A stretch of DNA of 64,000 nucleotides from Eubacterium sp. (GTDB taxonomy: Bacteria; Bacillota; Clostridia; Lachnospirales; Lachnospiraceae), in NCBI GenBank assembly GCA_003486385.1, contig DNFT01000011.1:4843-68842 (forward strand), given 5' to 3'. The position numbers and the translations under genes were made by a program. The notes beneath the pieces are model-generated. The model saw only the letters and a program-made list of their open reading frames with translations. It did not search any database and was not told the DNA's origin. Below are positions 18,191 through 26,925 of the stretch, in pieces. How positions within the stretch are numbered: the stretch's first letter is position 1; each line of letters starts with the position of its first letter.

Positions 18191-19060
18191 ATGAAGGGAA
18201 TCATACTTGCCGGAGGCTCCGGCACAAGACTTTACCCACTTACAAAGGCTATCTCCAAGCAGATTATGCCTGTATATGACAAGCCTATGATATATTATCC
18301 ACTGTCGACACTTATGCTTGCTGGCATAAGGGAGGTGCTTATCATATCGACACCGAGGGATCTGCCGGTATTTAAGGAGCTTCTTGGTGATGGAAGCCAG
18401 CTTGGAATGACATTCGAGTATGCCGTTCAGGAGAGCCCTAGAGGACTTGCAGATGCATTCATCATCGGTGAGAGGTTCATCGGCAATGACAGGGTGGCAC
18501 TTGTTCTTGGAGACAATATCTTCTATGGACAGAGCTTCTCAAAGGTGCTTGAAAGAGCTGCTGCGCGTGAGAGCGGTGCGACCATATTCGGTTACTATGT
18601 GAGAGACCCTAGAGAGTACGGTGTCGTTGAATTTGACGAGAACGGAAAGGCACTCTCAATCGAGGAGAAGCCTGAGAATCCTAAGTCCAACTATGCGGTT
18701 CCGGGACTTTATTTCTACGACAATGATGTTGTTGAGATTGCCAAGAATGTAAAGCCGTCTGCCAGAGGAGAGATAGAGATTACAAGTATCAACAACGAGT
18801 ATTTGAACCGTGGAACCCTTCAGGTGGAGACACTTGGAAGAGGCTTTGCATGGCTTGATACCGGCAACCATGATGCACTCCTTGATGCAGCGGATTTCGT
18901 TGCAGCGTTCCAGAAGAGACAGGGACTCTATATTTCTTGTATAGAGGAGATTGCATATAAGAGAGGCTTCATAGACAGAGAGCAGCTTGTTAAGCTTGCA
19001 CAGCCGCTTCTTAAGACAGCCTATGGAAAGTATCTTATTGAGATTGCGAACGGATTGTAG
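18191..19060 (+). CDS. rfbA: glucose-1-phosphate thymidylyltransferase
   Basis: A 289-residue nucleotidyltransferase making dTDP-glucose from dTTP and glucose-1-phosphate, the entry step to dTDP-rhamnose. The N-terminal [17 protein letters not shown] signature and [17 protein letters not shown] are intact, as are the [19 protein letters not shown] and [13 protein letters not shown] segments. The length is exactly as expected for RmlA. It lies between rfbB and rfbC with short gaps and a GAGAGGA ribosome binding site, clearly one transcript. The glucose-1-phosphate it uses can be provided by the mutase encoded at 39 kb. Confidence 0.97.
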   Translation: MKGIILAGGSGTRLYPLTKAISKQIMPVYDKPMIYYPLSTLMLAGIREVLIISTPRDLPVFKELLGDGSQLGMTFEYAVQESPRGLADAFIIGERFIGNDRVALVLGDNIFYGQSFSKVLERAAARESGATIFGYYVRDPREYGVVEFDENGKALSIEEKPENPKSNYAVPGLYFYDNDVVEIAKNVKPSARGEIEITSINNEYLNRGTLQVETLGRGFAWLDTGNHDALLDAADFVAAFQKRQGLYISCIEEIAYKRGFIDREQLVKLAQPLLKTAYGKYLIEIANGL

Positions 19061-19073
19061 GAGGAATTTTATA

Positions 19074-19697
19074 ATGGGACAGATTACGGTAAGCAAGTGT
19101 TACACTGAGGACGGAGTTGAGATAGAGGGACTCAAGGTTATCGAGCCTAAGGTGTTCGGTGATTCGAGAGGATATTTTTACGAGGTCTATAATTATAATG
19201 ATTATGCGGCAGCAGGAATAGACATGCAGTTCGTGCAGGATAATCAGTCAGGCTCTAAGAAGGGTGTTATACGAGGACTTCATTTCCAGAAGCAGTTCCC
19301 GCAGGATAAGCTTGTGAGAGCTTCCAAGGGGACAGTTTTTGATGTTGCCGTAGATTTAAGAGAAGGTTCTAAGACCTTCGGCAAGTGGTATGGCGTTGAG
19401 CTGTCAGACGAGAACAAGAAGCAGTTCTTCATTCCTAAGAACTTTGCGCATGGCTTCGTTGTGCTCTCAGACACAGCGGAGTTCGCATACAAGTGTACGG
19501 ACTTCTATCACCCGAATGACGAGGGCGGTATTATATGGAATGACCCGCAGGTAGGAGTCAAGTGGCCTATACCTGAAGGGATGGAGCTCATATTCTCCGA
19601 TAAGGATACCAAGTGGGGAACACTTGCAGAGTATGTGGAGGCAGGTTGGGACAGGGGTCAGACCCCGGTGTCCCAGAACATGGGACACGGGGTCTGA
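19074..19697 (+). CDS. rfbC: dTDP-4-dehydrorhamnose 3,5-epimerase with repeat-derived C-terminal tail
   Basis: A 207-residue cupin enzyme epimerising C3 and C5 of the keto sugar. It contains the substrate-binding GVIRGLHFQ histidine segment, DKLVRASKGTVFDVAVDLR and the FAHGFVVLS metal/base histidine. The normal protein appears to end near KWGTLAEYVEAG. The last 15 or so residues (beginning WDRGQTPVSQ) are encoded by the palindromic repeat at 19643-19712, which seems to have replaced the native stop. GAGGAA precedes the ATG at 19074; upstream in-frame ATGs lie within rfbA. Confidence 0.93.
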   Translation: MGQITVSKCYTEDGVEIEGLKVIEPKVFGDSRGYFYEVYNYNDYAAAGIDMQFVQDNQSGSKKGVIRGLHFQKQFPQDKLVRASKGTVFDVAVDLREGSKTFGKWYGVELSDENKKQFFIPKNFAHGFVVLSDTAEFAYKCTDFYHPNDEGGIIWNDPQVGVKWPIPEGMELIFSDKDTKWGTLAEYVEAGWDRGQTPVSQNMGHGV

Positions 19698-19712
19698 CCC
19701 CTGTCCCAACCT
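19643..19712. repeat. long palindromic repeat (GGGACAGGGGTCTGAC family), copy B, inside the rfbC 3' end
   Basis: Arms 19643-19675 and 19681-19712 are complementary except for a one-base indel, with a 5-nt loop. The core is the same as in the palindrome at 2065-2134. It supplies the last codons and the stop codon of rfbC. Confidence 0.85.
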
Positions 19713-19745
19713 GTCCTTGTCAATGTCAAAAGGAAAGGATTCACA

Positions 19746-20525
19746 ATGCACAATTCAATCAGAGCCAATTTTAATAAATTTAAGCCGCTGTTATTCGAGC
19801 TTATCTCGCGTGATATAAAAAATAAATACCGTCGTTCTGTGCTGGGTGTGCTTTGGACTCTTTTAAATCCGCTATTTATGATGATAATTCTATCGGCAGT
19901 ATTTTCACATATATTTGGATTTGCCGTTGAAAATTATCCTATATATATATTGTGTGGACAGGTACTCTACAATTTCTTTTCCGAGTCGACACAGTCTGCC
20001 ATGAATTCGATAATACACAGTGCAGCGCTTATTAAGAAGGTATACGTTCCAAAATATATATTTGTGCTCTCAAGGATTTTGTCCTGCTCAATCAATATAT
20101 TTGCATCATACGCGGCACTCCTCATAGTGATGGTTGTGCTTAGGACACCGCTTCACTATACCATGTTCCTTTCGGTGATACCTATTGCAATCATGATTAT
20201 GTTTTCTATGGGTGTAGGGTTTATACTGGCTGCGTTGTCGGTAAAGTACAGGGATATAGTGCACTTATATTCGGTGTTCCTTACAGGCTTCATTTACCTT
20301 GCTCCGATTATGTATCCGATTGATATACTTAATAATGTGCTTAGAACTATAGTGAAAATTAACCCGGTAACCAATATACTTGAGATGTTCAGGGAATTTA
20401 TGATGTACAATTCAATGCCGGACGCATACACGATTGTGATGTCAATAGTGCCGAGTGCGTTGGTGCTTGCGATAGGACTTCTTGTGTTCTATAAGAAACA
20501 GGATGAGTTTATATTATATCTTTAG
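19746..20525 (+). CDS. ABC-2 type polysaccharide exporter permease (Wzm/TagG-like)
   Basis: A 259-residue membrane protein with an amphipathic cytosolic N-terminus (LFELISRDIKNKYRRSVLG, a family hallmark) and about six membrane helices. It pairs with the ATPase encoded 55 nt downstream to move undecaprenyl-linked polysaccharide to the outer face of the membrane. Its placement right after the dTDP-rhamnose genes suggests export of a rhamnose-containing polymer. AAAGGAAAGGA precedes the ATG. The length is normal for Wzm/RfbA-type permeases. Confidence 0.92.
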   Translation: MHNSIRANFNKFKPLLFELISRDIKNKYRRSVLGVLWTLLNPLFMMIILSAVFSHIFGFAVENYPIYILCGQVLYNFFSESTQSAMNSIIHSAALIKKVYVPKYIFVLSRILSCSINIFASYAALLIVMVVLRTPLHYTMFLSVIPIAIMIMFSMGVGFILAALSVKYRDIVHLYSVFLTGFIYLAPIMYPIDILNNVLRTIVKINPVTNILEMFREFMMYNSMPDAYTIVMSIVPSALVLAIGLLVFYKKQDEFILYL

Positions 20526-20580
20526 TGCTTCGATACATTTTGGGAAGCTGTGTTTTTAGAATAAATTTAGGGAAGAGAAG

Positions 20581-21342
20581 ATGGAAGATAAAAAATCATT
20601 CGATGATGTAATTATAGAAGTGAATAATGTATCGCGCTGCTTCAATCTGGCAAGGGAGAGAGTTGACAGCCTTAAGGAGTATATTGTCCGCAGGCTGAAG
20701 GGGAATCTGCATTTCGATGAATTCTGGGCGCTCAACGGCATTACGTTCAACGTAAAGCGCGGCGAGTCAATCGGACTTATCGGGCTTAACGGAAGCGGAA
20801 AGAGTACCATGCTTAAGGTAATCGCAGGTGTGCTTAAGCCGACAGGCGGAAGCGTGAGGGTATTGGGAAGCGTGGCACCGCTTATAGAGCTTGGAGCCGG
20901 CTTTGATTCGGATTTGACCGCAAGGGAAAATATATTTCTTAACGGAGCTCTTCTTGGACACTCGAGAGCTGTGATGCGCGGATATTATGACGATATAGTG
21001 AATTTTGCGGAGCTGCATGATTTTATGGATGTACCGGTCAAGAATTTTTCATCCGGAATGACATCAAGACTGGCTTTTTCGATTGCGACGATAGGAAAGC
21101 CGGATATACTGATTGTCGATGAGGTTCTGGCAGTCGGAGATTCTAAGTTCCAGCAGAAATGTATAGACAGGATTCAGGAAATGATGAGTCAGGGAACAAC
21201 GGTTCTTTTTGTTTCGCATAGTATAGAGCAGGTAAAGCTTGTGTGCAAGAAGGTGGTATGGCTTGAACATGGAAAGCTTAAGGCTTATGGCGATGCCTTG
21301 GAAATATGTGAACAGTATGAGAATATGTATGGTGGCAGATAA
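20581..21342 (+). CDS. ABC polysaccharide exporter ATPase (Wzt/TagH-like, no C-terminal sugar-binding domain)
   Basis: A 253-residue ABC ATPase with Walker A GLNGSGKST (about residue 65), signature NFSSGMTSRLAFS, Walker B ILIVDEVLAVGD and the H-loop VSHSIEQ. The Wzt-type segment RRLKGNLHFDEFWALNGITF precedes Walker A. It ends right after the nucleotide-binding domain, so it lacks the C-terminal glycan-recognition domain of long Wzt proteins. This suggests export not gated by terminal modification. It forms the exporter with the upstream permease. Confidence 0.93.
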   Translation: MEDKKSFDDVIIEVNNVSRCFNLARERVDSLKEYIVRRLKGNLHFDEFWALNGITFNVKRGESIGLIGLNGSGKSTMLKVIAGVLKPTGGSVRVLGSVAPLIELGAGFDSDLTARENIFLNGALLGHSRAVMRGYYDDIVNFAELHDFMDVPVKNFSSGMTSRLAFSIATIGKPDILIVDEVLAVGDSKFQQKCIDRIQEMMSQGTTVLFVSHSIEQVKLVCKKVVWLEHGKLKAYGDALEICEQYENMYGGR

Positions 21343-21351
21343 GAGCAAAGG

Positions 21352-21567
21352 ATGGATTGGAATATGAAATATGTAAAGAGAATAGTGGCAGTGGTTATAT
21401 ATGTTTTGTTTGCATATTTTTATGCATTTCTTCCTGATTTTAGTATAAAAGGCGGATTCAGTGTCAGCCTGAATCCGTTTAATCCGGAGACATTTATAAT
21501 GATGCTCTTTATAGGGGCGTACTTGACAGCATTCTGGATAATTATTAACAGGCTGTTTAGGAATTAG
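21352..21567 (+). CDS. small two-TM membrane protein
   Basis: A 71-residue (or 67-residue if ATG 21364 is used) protein with two hydrophobic stretches (about residues 8-28 and 42-64) and little else. It lies 9 nt after the exporter ATPase gene and 10 nt before a large glycosyltransferase gene, so it is part of the operon. I do not recognise the family. A small accessory subunit of the exporter or glycosyltransferase complex is possible. Both start options have weak ribosome binding sites. Confidence 0.6.
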   Translation: MDWNMKYVKRIVAVVIYVLFAYFYAFLPDFSIKGGFSVSLNPFNPETFIMMLFIGAYLTAFWIIINRLFRN

Positions 21568-21577
21568 GAGGGAGAGC

Positions 21578-24055
21578 TTGGATAATTTTATATTTATTTA
21601 TAAGAAAAGAATAGATTTGAAAAACAGTAACAGGCTTATCATCCAGACAGGTTCGTGTAAGGACTATATGAAGGATGTTAAGGCTGTTTCCTACGTTAAT
21701 GGAGTAGAAACACCTGTGGATATTGTGGAAAATGTGCATACTCCGCTTCTTTTTGTGTATAAAAATGCCGAACCGGAGTTTGATGGTGAATATAATTTCT
21801 GTATTGACCTTCCGAAAAAGGTTGATAATGTCAAAGTTGTTTTCACAAAAGATACTTACCCATCCGGAAAAGTCGGAATATATATTTCAGGAAAACAGAT
21901 AGAATACCTTAGGAGCATGATAGAGATTAATCTGATAGGTGTGAAGGTTGACGAAAAATCCGGCAGGATAAAGGTAACGGGATGGGCTGAGGCGGCGCAT
22001 GAGCCTGTAATCTGCGCTTATTCAGGTAACAAAAAGCTTGCTGCGAGTGTGAATTTCTTTACCAGAGCAGATATGGTGAGCCGTTATTTTCCAGACGAGC
22101 TTAATAGAATGTGCGCTTTTGAGATGGATGTGGAAGATATAGGCGGCAGAACCCTCAAGCTTACAACTGAATGTGACGGAAGACATGGGAGCGTCAGCGT
22201 GCTTGTCAACCGTGGCACTGATGAGAAAAAGAGGCAGAGACTTGTCAGTGCGGGAAACAGCCGAAATGATTATATCACAAGAGCGAGGAACTATATTGCA
22301 CTTTATGGAATGAAGCGCTTTATGATAAAGCTATATGGCAAGTTCACAGGCAAAGCAAAAAAACAATCACACGATTATTTTTCAAAGATTAATCCGGGAC
22401 CTGAAAGACTTAAAGAACAGAGAAGCTATAAGTTCGCAGATAATCCGAAGTTTTCTATTCTGATACCTGTATACCGCCCGGATGATACGTTCTTCAGGCT
22501 TATGTTAGATTCTGTTGTGAACCAGACCTATGACAACTGGCAGATATGTCTGGCTGATGGAGGCGGTGATGGTTTTACGGTTGAAAAAACTGTCCAGTCA
22601 TATATAGACAGGTTCGGGGCGGACAGGGTAAGATATGTGAAGCTTAAGGATAATCTTGGAATCGCGGAGAACACCAATGCGGCGCTGCGGCTTGCCGACG
22701 GCGATTATATAGTGTTCGGTGACCATGACGATGAGCTTCACCCTACAGCCTTTTTTGAGTGTATGAGGGAGTTAGAGCGTTACCCGGAGGCTGATTTGAT
22801 ATATTCGGATGAAGATAAGATAATTGAGGATTCGGGAAGGCATACGGAGGCACATTTTAAGTCCGACCTCAACATGGAGCTTCTAAGGCGCAATAATTAT
22901 ATATGTCATCTGTGCGTTGTCAAAAAGAGCCTTGTCGATGAGGTGGGAGAGCTGAAGACCGAATACAATGGTTCACAGGATCATGACTATGTGCTTCGCT
23001 GTGTCGAGAGGGCGAAGTGTGTGCGGCACATCCCTAGGATACTTTATCATTGGCGCATAAATGACAATTCTACCGCGAAGAGTGCGTCGACCAAGACTTA
23101 CGCTAACACAGCGGGGGTTAATGCTGTGAGTGCACATCTAGAGAGAATCGGACTGGATGGCAAGGTTACGAACGGCGTGGCACCGGGCTTCTATGACATA
23201 GCTTACAGGCTTGAGGGAGAACCGTTTGTATCCGTTATAATACCTAACAAAGACCATTTAGATGACCTTACAAGGTGTATCGAGTCCATGGAAAATGTAA
23301 ATAACTACCATAATATTGAATATATAGTTGTTGAGAACAACAGCGTTCTTGATGAGACCTTTGCGGGCTATGAGGCTATGGAAAAGAAGTATGGTGACAG
23401 ATTCAGGCTTGTAAGGTGGGATGGCGGATTTAACTATTCTGCTATCAACAACTATGGAATACAGTATGCTAAGGGTGAGTATATACTTCTTCTTAACAAT
23501 GATACGGAGGTCATTGAGCCGGGCAGCTTAAGACGTATGCTTGCTATCTGTCAGCGTTCTGAGGTGGGAATAGTCGGTGCTAAGCTCCTGTATGATGATA
23601 ATACAGTTCAGCATGCAGGAATTGTTATGGGATATCAGGGGGTTGCGGGTCATGCCTTCACTGGAATAGGCGATGATGTATATGGCTATTTCGCAAGGGC
23701 AGTGCTTACACAGGAGCTTTCCGCAGTGACAGCGGCATGCCTTCTCACGAAGAGAAGTGTTTTCGAGCAGGTCGGAAAGCTTGATGAGACATTTGAGGTT
23801 GCATTCAATGACATTGATTACTGTATGAAGGTGAGGGAGGCAGGTTATCAGATTATATATGAGCCTCATGCCAAGCTTCATCACTATGAATGTAAATCGA
23901 GAGGTGCGGAGGATACCGGAAAGAAGCAGGAACGCTTCGGGGGCGAGATTATGCATTTTATTGATAAGTGGAGAGCACAGCTCATAAAGGGAGACCCTTA
24001 CTATAATCCTAATCTTGAGCTTGTGGGAGAACTGTACACCATAAAAAATATATAG
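21578..24055 (+). CDS. bifunctional tandem GT2 glycosyltransferase
   Basis: An 825-residue protein with a non-catalytic N-terminal region (1-285) and two GT2 domains. The first starts at FSILIPVYRPDDTFFRL (about 291) with DHDDEL and IYSDEDKI motifs; the second starts at FVSVIIPNKDHLDDL (about 548) with LLNNDTEVIEPG and FNDIDYCMKVREAG. Both retain DxD-like residues, so both may be active, which would let one protein add two sugars in the rhamnan-type backbone. The start is TTG behind GGAGGG. Neighbouring genes encode proteins with the same two-domain plan in degenerate form. Confidence 0.88.
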   Translation: MDNFIFIYKKRIDLKNSNRLIIQTGSCKDYMKDVKAVSYVNGVETPVDIVENVHTPLLFVYKNAEPEFDGEYNFCIDLPKKVDNVKVVFTKDTYPSGKVGIYISGKQIEYLRSMIEINLIGVKVDEKSGRIKVTGWAEAAHEPVICAYSGNKKLAASVNFFTRADMVSRYFPDELNRMCAFEMDVEDIGGRTLKLTTECDGRHGSVSVLVNRGTDEKKRQRLVSAGNSRNDYITRARNYIALYGMKRFMIKLYGKFTGKAKKQSHDYFSKINPGPERLKEQRSYKFADNPKFSILIPVYRPDDTFFRLMLDSVVNQTYDNWQICLADGGGDGFTVEKTVQSYIDRFGADRVRYVKLKDNLGIAENTNAALRLADGDYIVFGDHDDELHPTAFFECMRELERYPEADLIYSDEDKIIEDSGRHTEAHFKSDLNMELLRRNNYICHLCVVKKSLVDEVGELKTEYNGSQDHDYVLRCVERAKCVRHIPRILYHWRINDNSTAKSASTKTYANTAGVNAVSAHLERIGLDGKVTNGVAPGFYDIAYRLEGEPFVSVIIPNKDHLDDLTRCIESMENVNNYHNIEYIVVENNSVLDETFAGYEAMEKKYGDRFRLVRWDGGFNYSAINNYGIQYAKGEYILLLNNDTEVIEPGSLRRMLAICQRSEVGIVGAKLLYDDNTVQHAGIVMGYQGVAGHAFTGIGDDVYGYFARAVLTQELSAVTAACLLTKRSVFEQVGKLDETFEVAFNDIDYCMKVREAGYQIIYEPHAKLHHYECKSRGAEDTGKKQERFGGEIMHFIDKWRAQLIKGDPYYNPNLELVGELYTIKNI

Positions 24056-24075
24056 GTAATTAAGGAGGGCTTGTT

Positions 24076-25419
24076 ATGTTGCTTATAAAAAACGGCAGGG
24101 TTGTTGACCCGGTGAACGGTGTGGATAAGGTCATGGATGTTCTTGTCGATGGTGGACAGATTGTGATGACCGGGGACAAGGCTGTGGATATGTTCGATGA
24201 GGCTAAGACATCCGCCGGCATAGGTGAGGCTGGAAATATTGTTTGCGGCAGTGATGTGAATTATGAGGAGAATGCATTCAACGTGATTGACGCGGCAGGA
24301 CTGGTGGTTGCGCCGGGACTTGTGGATACACATGTGCATTTCAGGGATCCGGGGCTTACCTATAAGGAGGACATATTTACCGGGGCGGCGGCGGCAGCCA
24401 AGGGCGGCTTCACAACGGTTGTGTGCATGGCAAATACCAAGCCTACGGTCGACAATGTGGATACTCTTGCCTATGTTCTTGAAAAAGGTGCACAGACAGG
24501 GATACATGTGCTGTCGGCGGCGGCAGTGACCAAGGGACTTGGCGGAACTGAGCTTGTGGATATGGAGGCACTTGCCAAGGCGGGTGCGGCAGGCTTCACA
24601 GACGATGGGATTCCGATTATGGATGAGAAGATACTTGTGCAGGCGATGGAAAAGGCGAAGGAGCTTGATCTTCCTGTGAGCCTCCACGAGGAGGACCCTG
24701 CATTTATAGCTTCGCCGGGTGTTCATCAGGGCGAGGTATCCAGGCAGCTAGGCTATGGCGGTGCTTCGCGGACTGCCGAGGATGTGATGGTCGCAAGAGA
24801 CTGTGCACTTGCCCTACATACCGGCGCGGCGGTGTGCATACAGCATATCAGCTCCAAAAATGCGGTTGAGTATGTTAGGACTGCAAAGAAGCTTGGCGCG
24901 GATGTCCACGCTGAGGCTACACCACATCATTTCACATTGACAGATAAGGCTGTGCTTGAATACGGCACGCTTGCCAGAATGAATCCGCCTGTGAGGACGG
25001 AGGACGACAGACTTAAGATTATAGAGGGCATTAAGGACGGCACCATAGATATGATAGTCACAGACCATGCTCCGCACAGCACTGAGGAGAAGGCAAGACC
25101 TATGGAGAGTGCGCCAAGCGGAATAACTGGCCTTGAGACCTCCTTAGCTCTTGGAATAAAGTCACTTGTCCAGCCGGGGCACATTTCACTTATGAAGCTT
25201 ATGGAGTGCATGAGCCGCAATCCTATGGAATTTTACAGAAGGAAGCCTGTTGGCATTGCACCGGGAAATCCGGCGGACATAGTGATATTCGGTGAAAATG
25301 AAAAATGGCTCGTTGACCATTTTGTCTCCAAGGCTGTGAACAGCCCGTTTTTAGGATGGGAGCTGCCGGGGAAGGTGCATTTTACCATCTGTGATGGGAA
25401 GATTGTGTATGCGGCATGA
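24076..25419 (+). CDS. pyrC: dihydroorotase (type I)
   Basis: A 447-residue amidohydrolase of pyrimidine synthesis, interconverting carbamoyl-aspartate and dihydroorotate. Zinc-site motifs are intact: DTHVHFRDPG, the HEEDP and QHISSKN histidines, and DHAPHS; SGITGLETSLALG is also typical. An N-terminal insertion of about 30 residues (near 35-65) makes it slightly longer than average. It is oddly placed, 20 nt after one glycosyltransferase gene and overlapping the next by four bases (ATGA), so it must be co-expressed with the polysaccharide genes. No other pyrimidine gene is in the window. Confidence 0.93.
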   Translation: MLLIKNGRVVDPVNGVDKVMDVLVDGGQIVMTGDKAVDMFDEAKTSAGIGEAGNIVCGSDVNYEENAFNVIDAAGLVVAPGLVDTHVHFRDPGLTYKEDIFTGAAAAAKGGFTTVVCMANTKPTVDNVDTLAYVLEKGAQTGIHVLSAAAVTKGLGGTELVDMEALAKAGAAGFTDDGIPIMDEKILVQAMEKAKELDLPVSLHEEDPAFIASPGVHQGEVSRQLGYGGASRTAEDVMVARDCALALHTGAAVCIQHISSKNAVEYVRTAKKLGADVHAEATPHHFTLTDKAVLEYGTLARMNPPVRTEDDRLKIIEGIKDGTIDMIVTDHAPHSTEEKARPMESAPSGITGLETSLALGIKSLVQPGHISLMKLMECMSRNPMEFYRRKPVGIAPGNPADIVIFGENEKWLVDHFVSKAVNSPFLGWELPGKVHFTICDGKIVYAA

Positions 25420-26828
25420 TAGGTCATGTGATAAAAATATATAGGAACAGCGGTCTGAAGCCAGCACTCAAGGCGGCACTGCATGACCTTGGTGCGGGTG
25501 CGTCCAGGCGCAGGCAGGCACTTTTTTATGCGCGCAGCTTATTTTCCGAGGAGCAGAGGGAAAGTACGGAGCTTTCGGGATATTGCATAGTCAAGACCGG
25601 AAATGTGAAGCTTCACAGGGATATGGTGTGTGAGCTTGACAAGGTCATAGAGGAGAGGCAGCCGGCAGTTATCTATATGGATGAGCTGCGTGACGGTGAG
25701 CTATTGTATAAGCCGGACTATGCGCCGGACAATCTTGCCGCGCACAATTATATCGGAAACTGCGTGGTGGTAAGACGCGACCTGATGGATGACTGCGCTG
25801 TGAAGCTGTCCGGTAAAGCCTCACTCTGGAGCTTTAATAAATATATATGCGGCGGGTGCCGTGAGGATGAGATAGCGCACGTAAGCCGTGCGCTTTTTGA
25901 GGATAAGGGTCATATAGGGGAAGATGGAGATAACATAAAGGATAGTATAGTCGATGGTTTTGAAAATGCATCAAATGGAAAATACTGTAAAAAGATTTCG
26001 GTGATTATTCCAAATTATGAGCATGCGGATGACCTGCGAAGATGTGTTGAGTCGCTTATCTATATAAATACCTATAAAAATATTGAGATAATAATTGTCG
26101 AGAATAACAGCAAATCGGAAGAAATATTGTCCTGCTATGATGAGCTTCTGAGGGAACATCCCGATGTGATAAGGCTTGAAAAATGGGAGGGAAGCTTCAA
26201 CTATTCCGCGATAAACAATTACGGTGCTTCGCGCGCTGATGGGGAGCTTCTGCTGTTACTGAACAATGACACGAAGATTATTGAGCCGGATTCGCTGTGG
26301 GCTATGGCAGAATACGCTGTGAGAGATAACACAGGAGCGGTCGGTGCGTGTCTGCTCTATGAGAATAAGACTGTGCAGCATGCGGGTGTAATAGTCGGGA
26401 TAGGCCCGGACAGGACGGCGGTTCATCCTAATTCGGGGGTATGTTTTATTGAAAACGGATACCGTGACAGTATTCATCATGTGCAGAACTATTCTGCAGT
26501 GACAGGTGCGTGTCTTATGATAAAAAAAGAGCTTTTTGATAAGCTGGGCGGGCTTGATGAGGAGCTTGCAGTCGCATACAATGACGTTGATTTCTGCCTG
26601 AGACTGAGGAGAAGGGGGCTGCTGAATGTGTACGTTCCGCAGGCACTTCTTTTTCACTATGAATCGAAGTCAAGAGGCTACGATGACAAGGGCGAGAGGC
26701 ATGAGAGGTTCCTTCGCGAATCTCAGTTGTTCCGCGACAGATGGCAGAATATTATAGATGATGGGGACTCGTATTATAATGTAAATCTTTCCAAGGAAGT
26801 ACCTTGGAAGCCGGAAATAAAATTGTGA
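25416..26828 (+). CDS. GT2 glycosyltransferase with decayed N-terminal GT domain
   Basis: A 470-residue protein. Residues about 190-450 form an intact GT2 domain (KISVIIPNYEHADDL, LLNNDTKIIEPDS, YNDVDFCLRLRRRG). Residues about 75-130 read PAVIYMDELRDGELLYKPDY and NYIGNCVVVRRDLMDD, which line up with the YSDEDK and NNYICHLCVVKK regions of the first GT2 domain in the preceding glycosyltransferase. So the N-terminal part looks like a truncated, catalytically dead GT domain. It is coupled to pyrC by an ATGA overlap and probably works on the same polymer. Confidence 0.85.
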   Translation: MIGHVIKIYRNSGLKPALKAALHDLGAGASRRRQALFYARSLFSEEQRESTELSGYCIVKTGNVKLHRDMVCELDKVIEERQPAVIYMDELRDGELLYKPDYAPDNLAAHNYIGNCVVVRRDLMDDCAVKLSGKASLWSFNKYICGGCREDEIAHVSRALFEDKGHIGEDGDNIKDSIVDGFENASNGKYCKKISVIIPNYEHADDLRRCVESLIYINTYKNIEIIIVENNSKSEEILSCYDELLREHPDVIRLEKWEGSFNYSAINNYGASRADGELLLLLNNDTKIIEPDSLWAMAEYAVRDNTGAVGACLLYENKTVQHAGVIVGIGPDRTAVHPNSGVCFIENGYRDSIHHVQNYSAVTGACLMIKKELFDKLGGLDEELAVAYNDVDFCLRLRRRGLLNVYVPQALLFHYESKSRGYDDKGERHERFLRESQLFRDRWQNIIDDGDSYYNVNLSKEVPWKPEIKL

Positions 26829-26925
26829 AACGCAATGATAATAAAAATTATGACGATAATATGCCGAAAAAGACAGAATTGATTATAAAAAGCAATTAAT
26901 AGAGCTTAGGAAAGGCGGTTGTACA

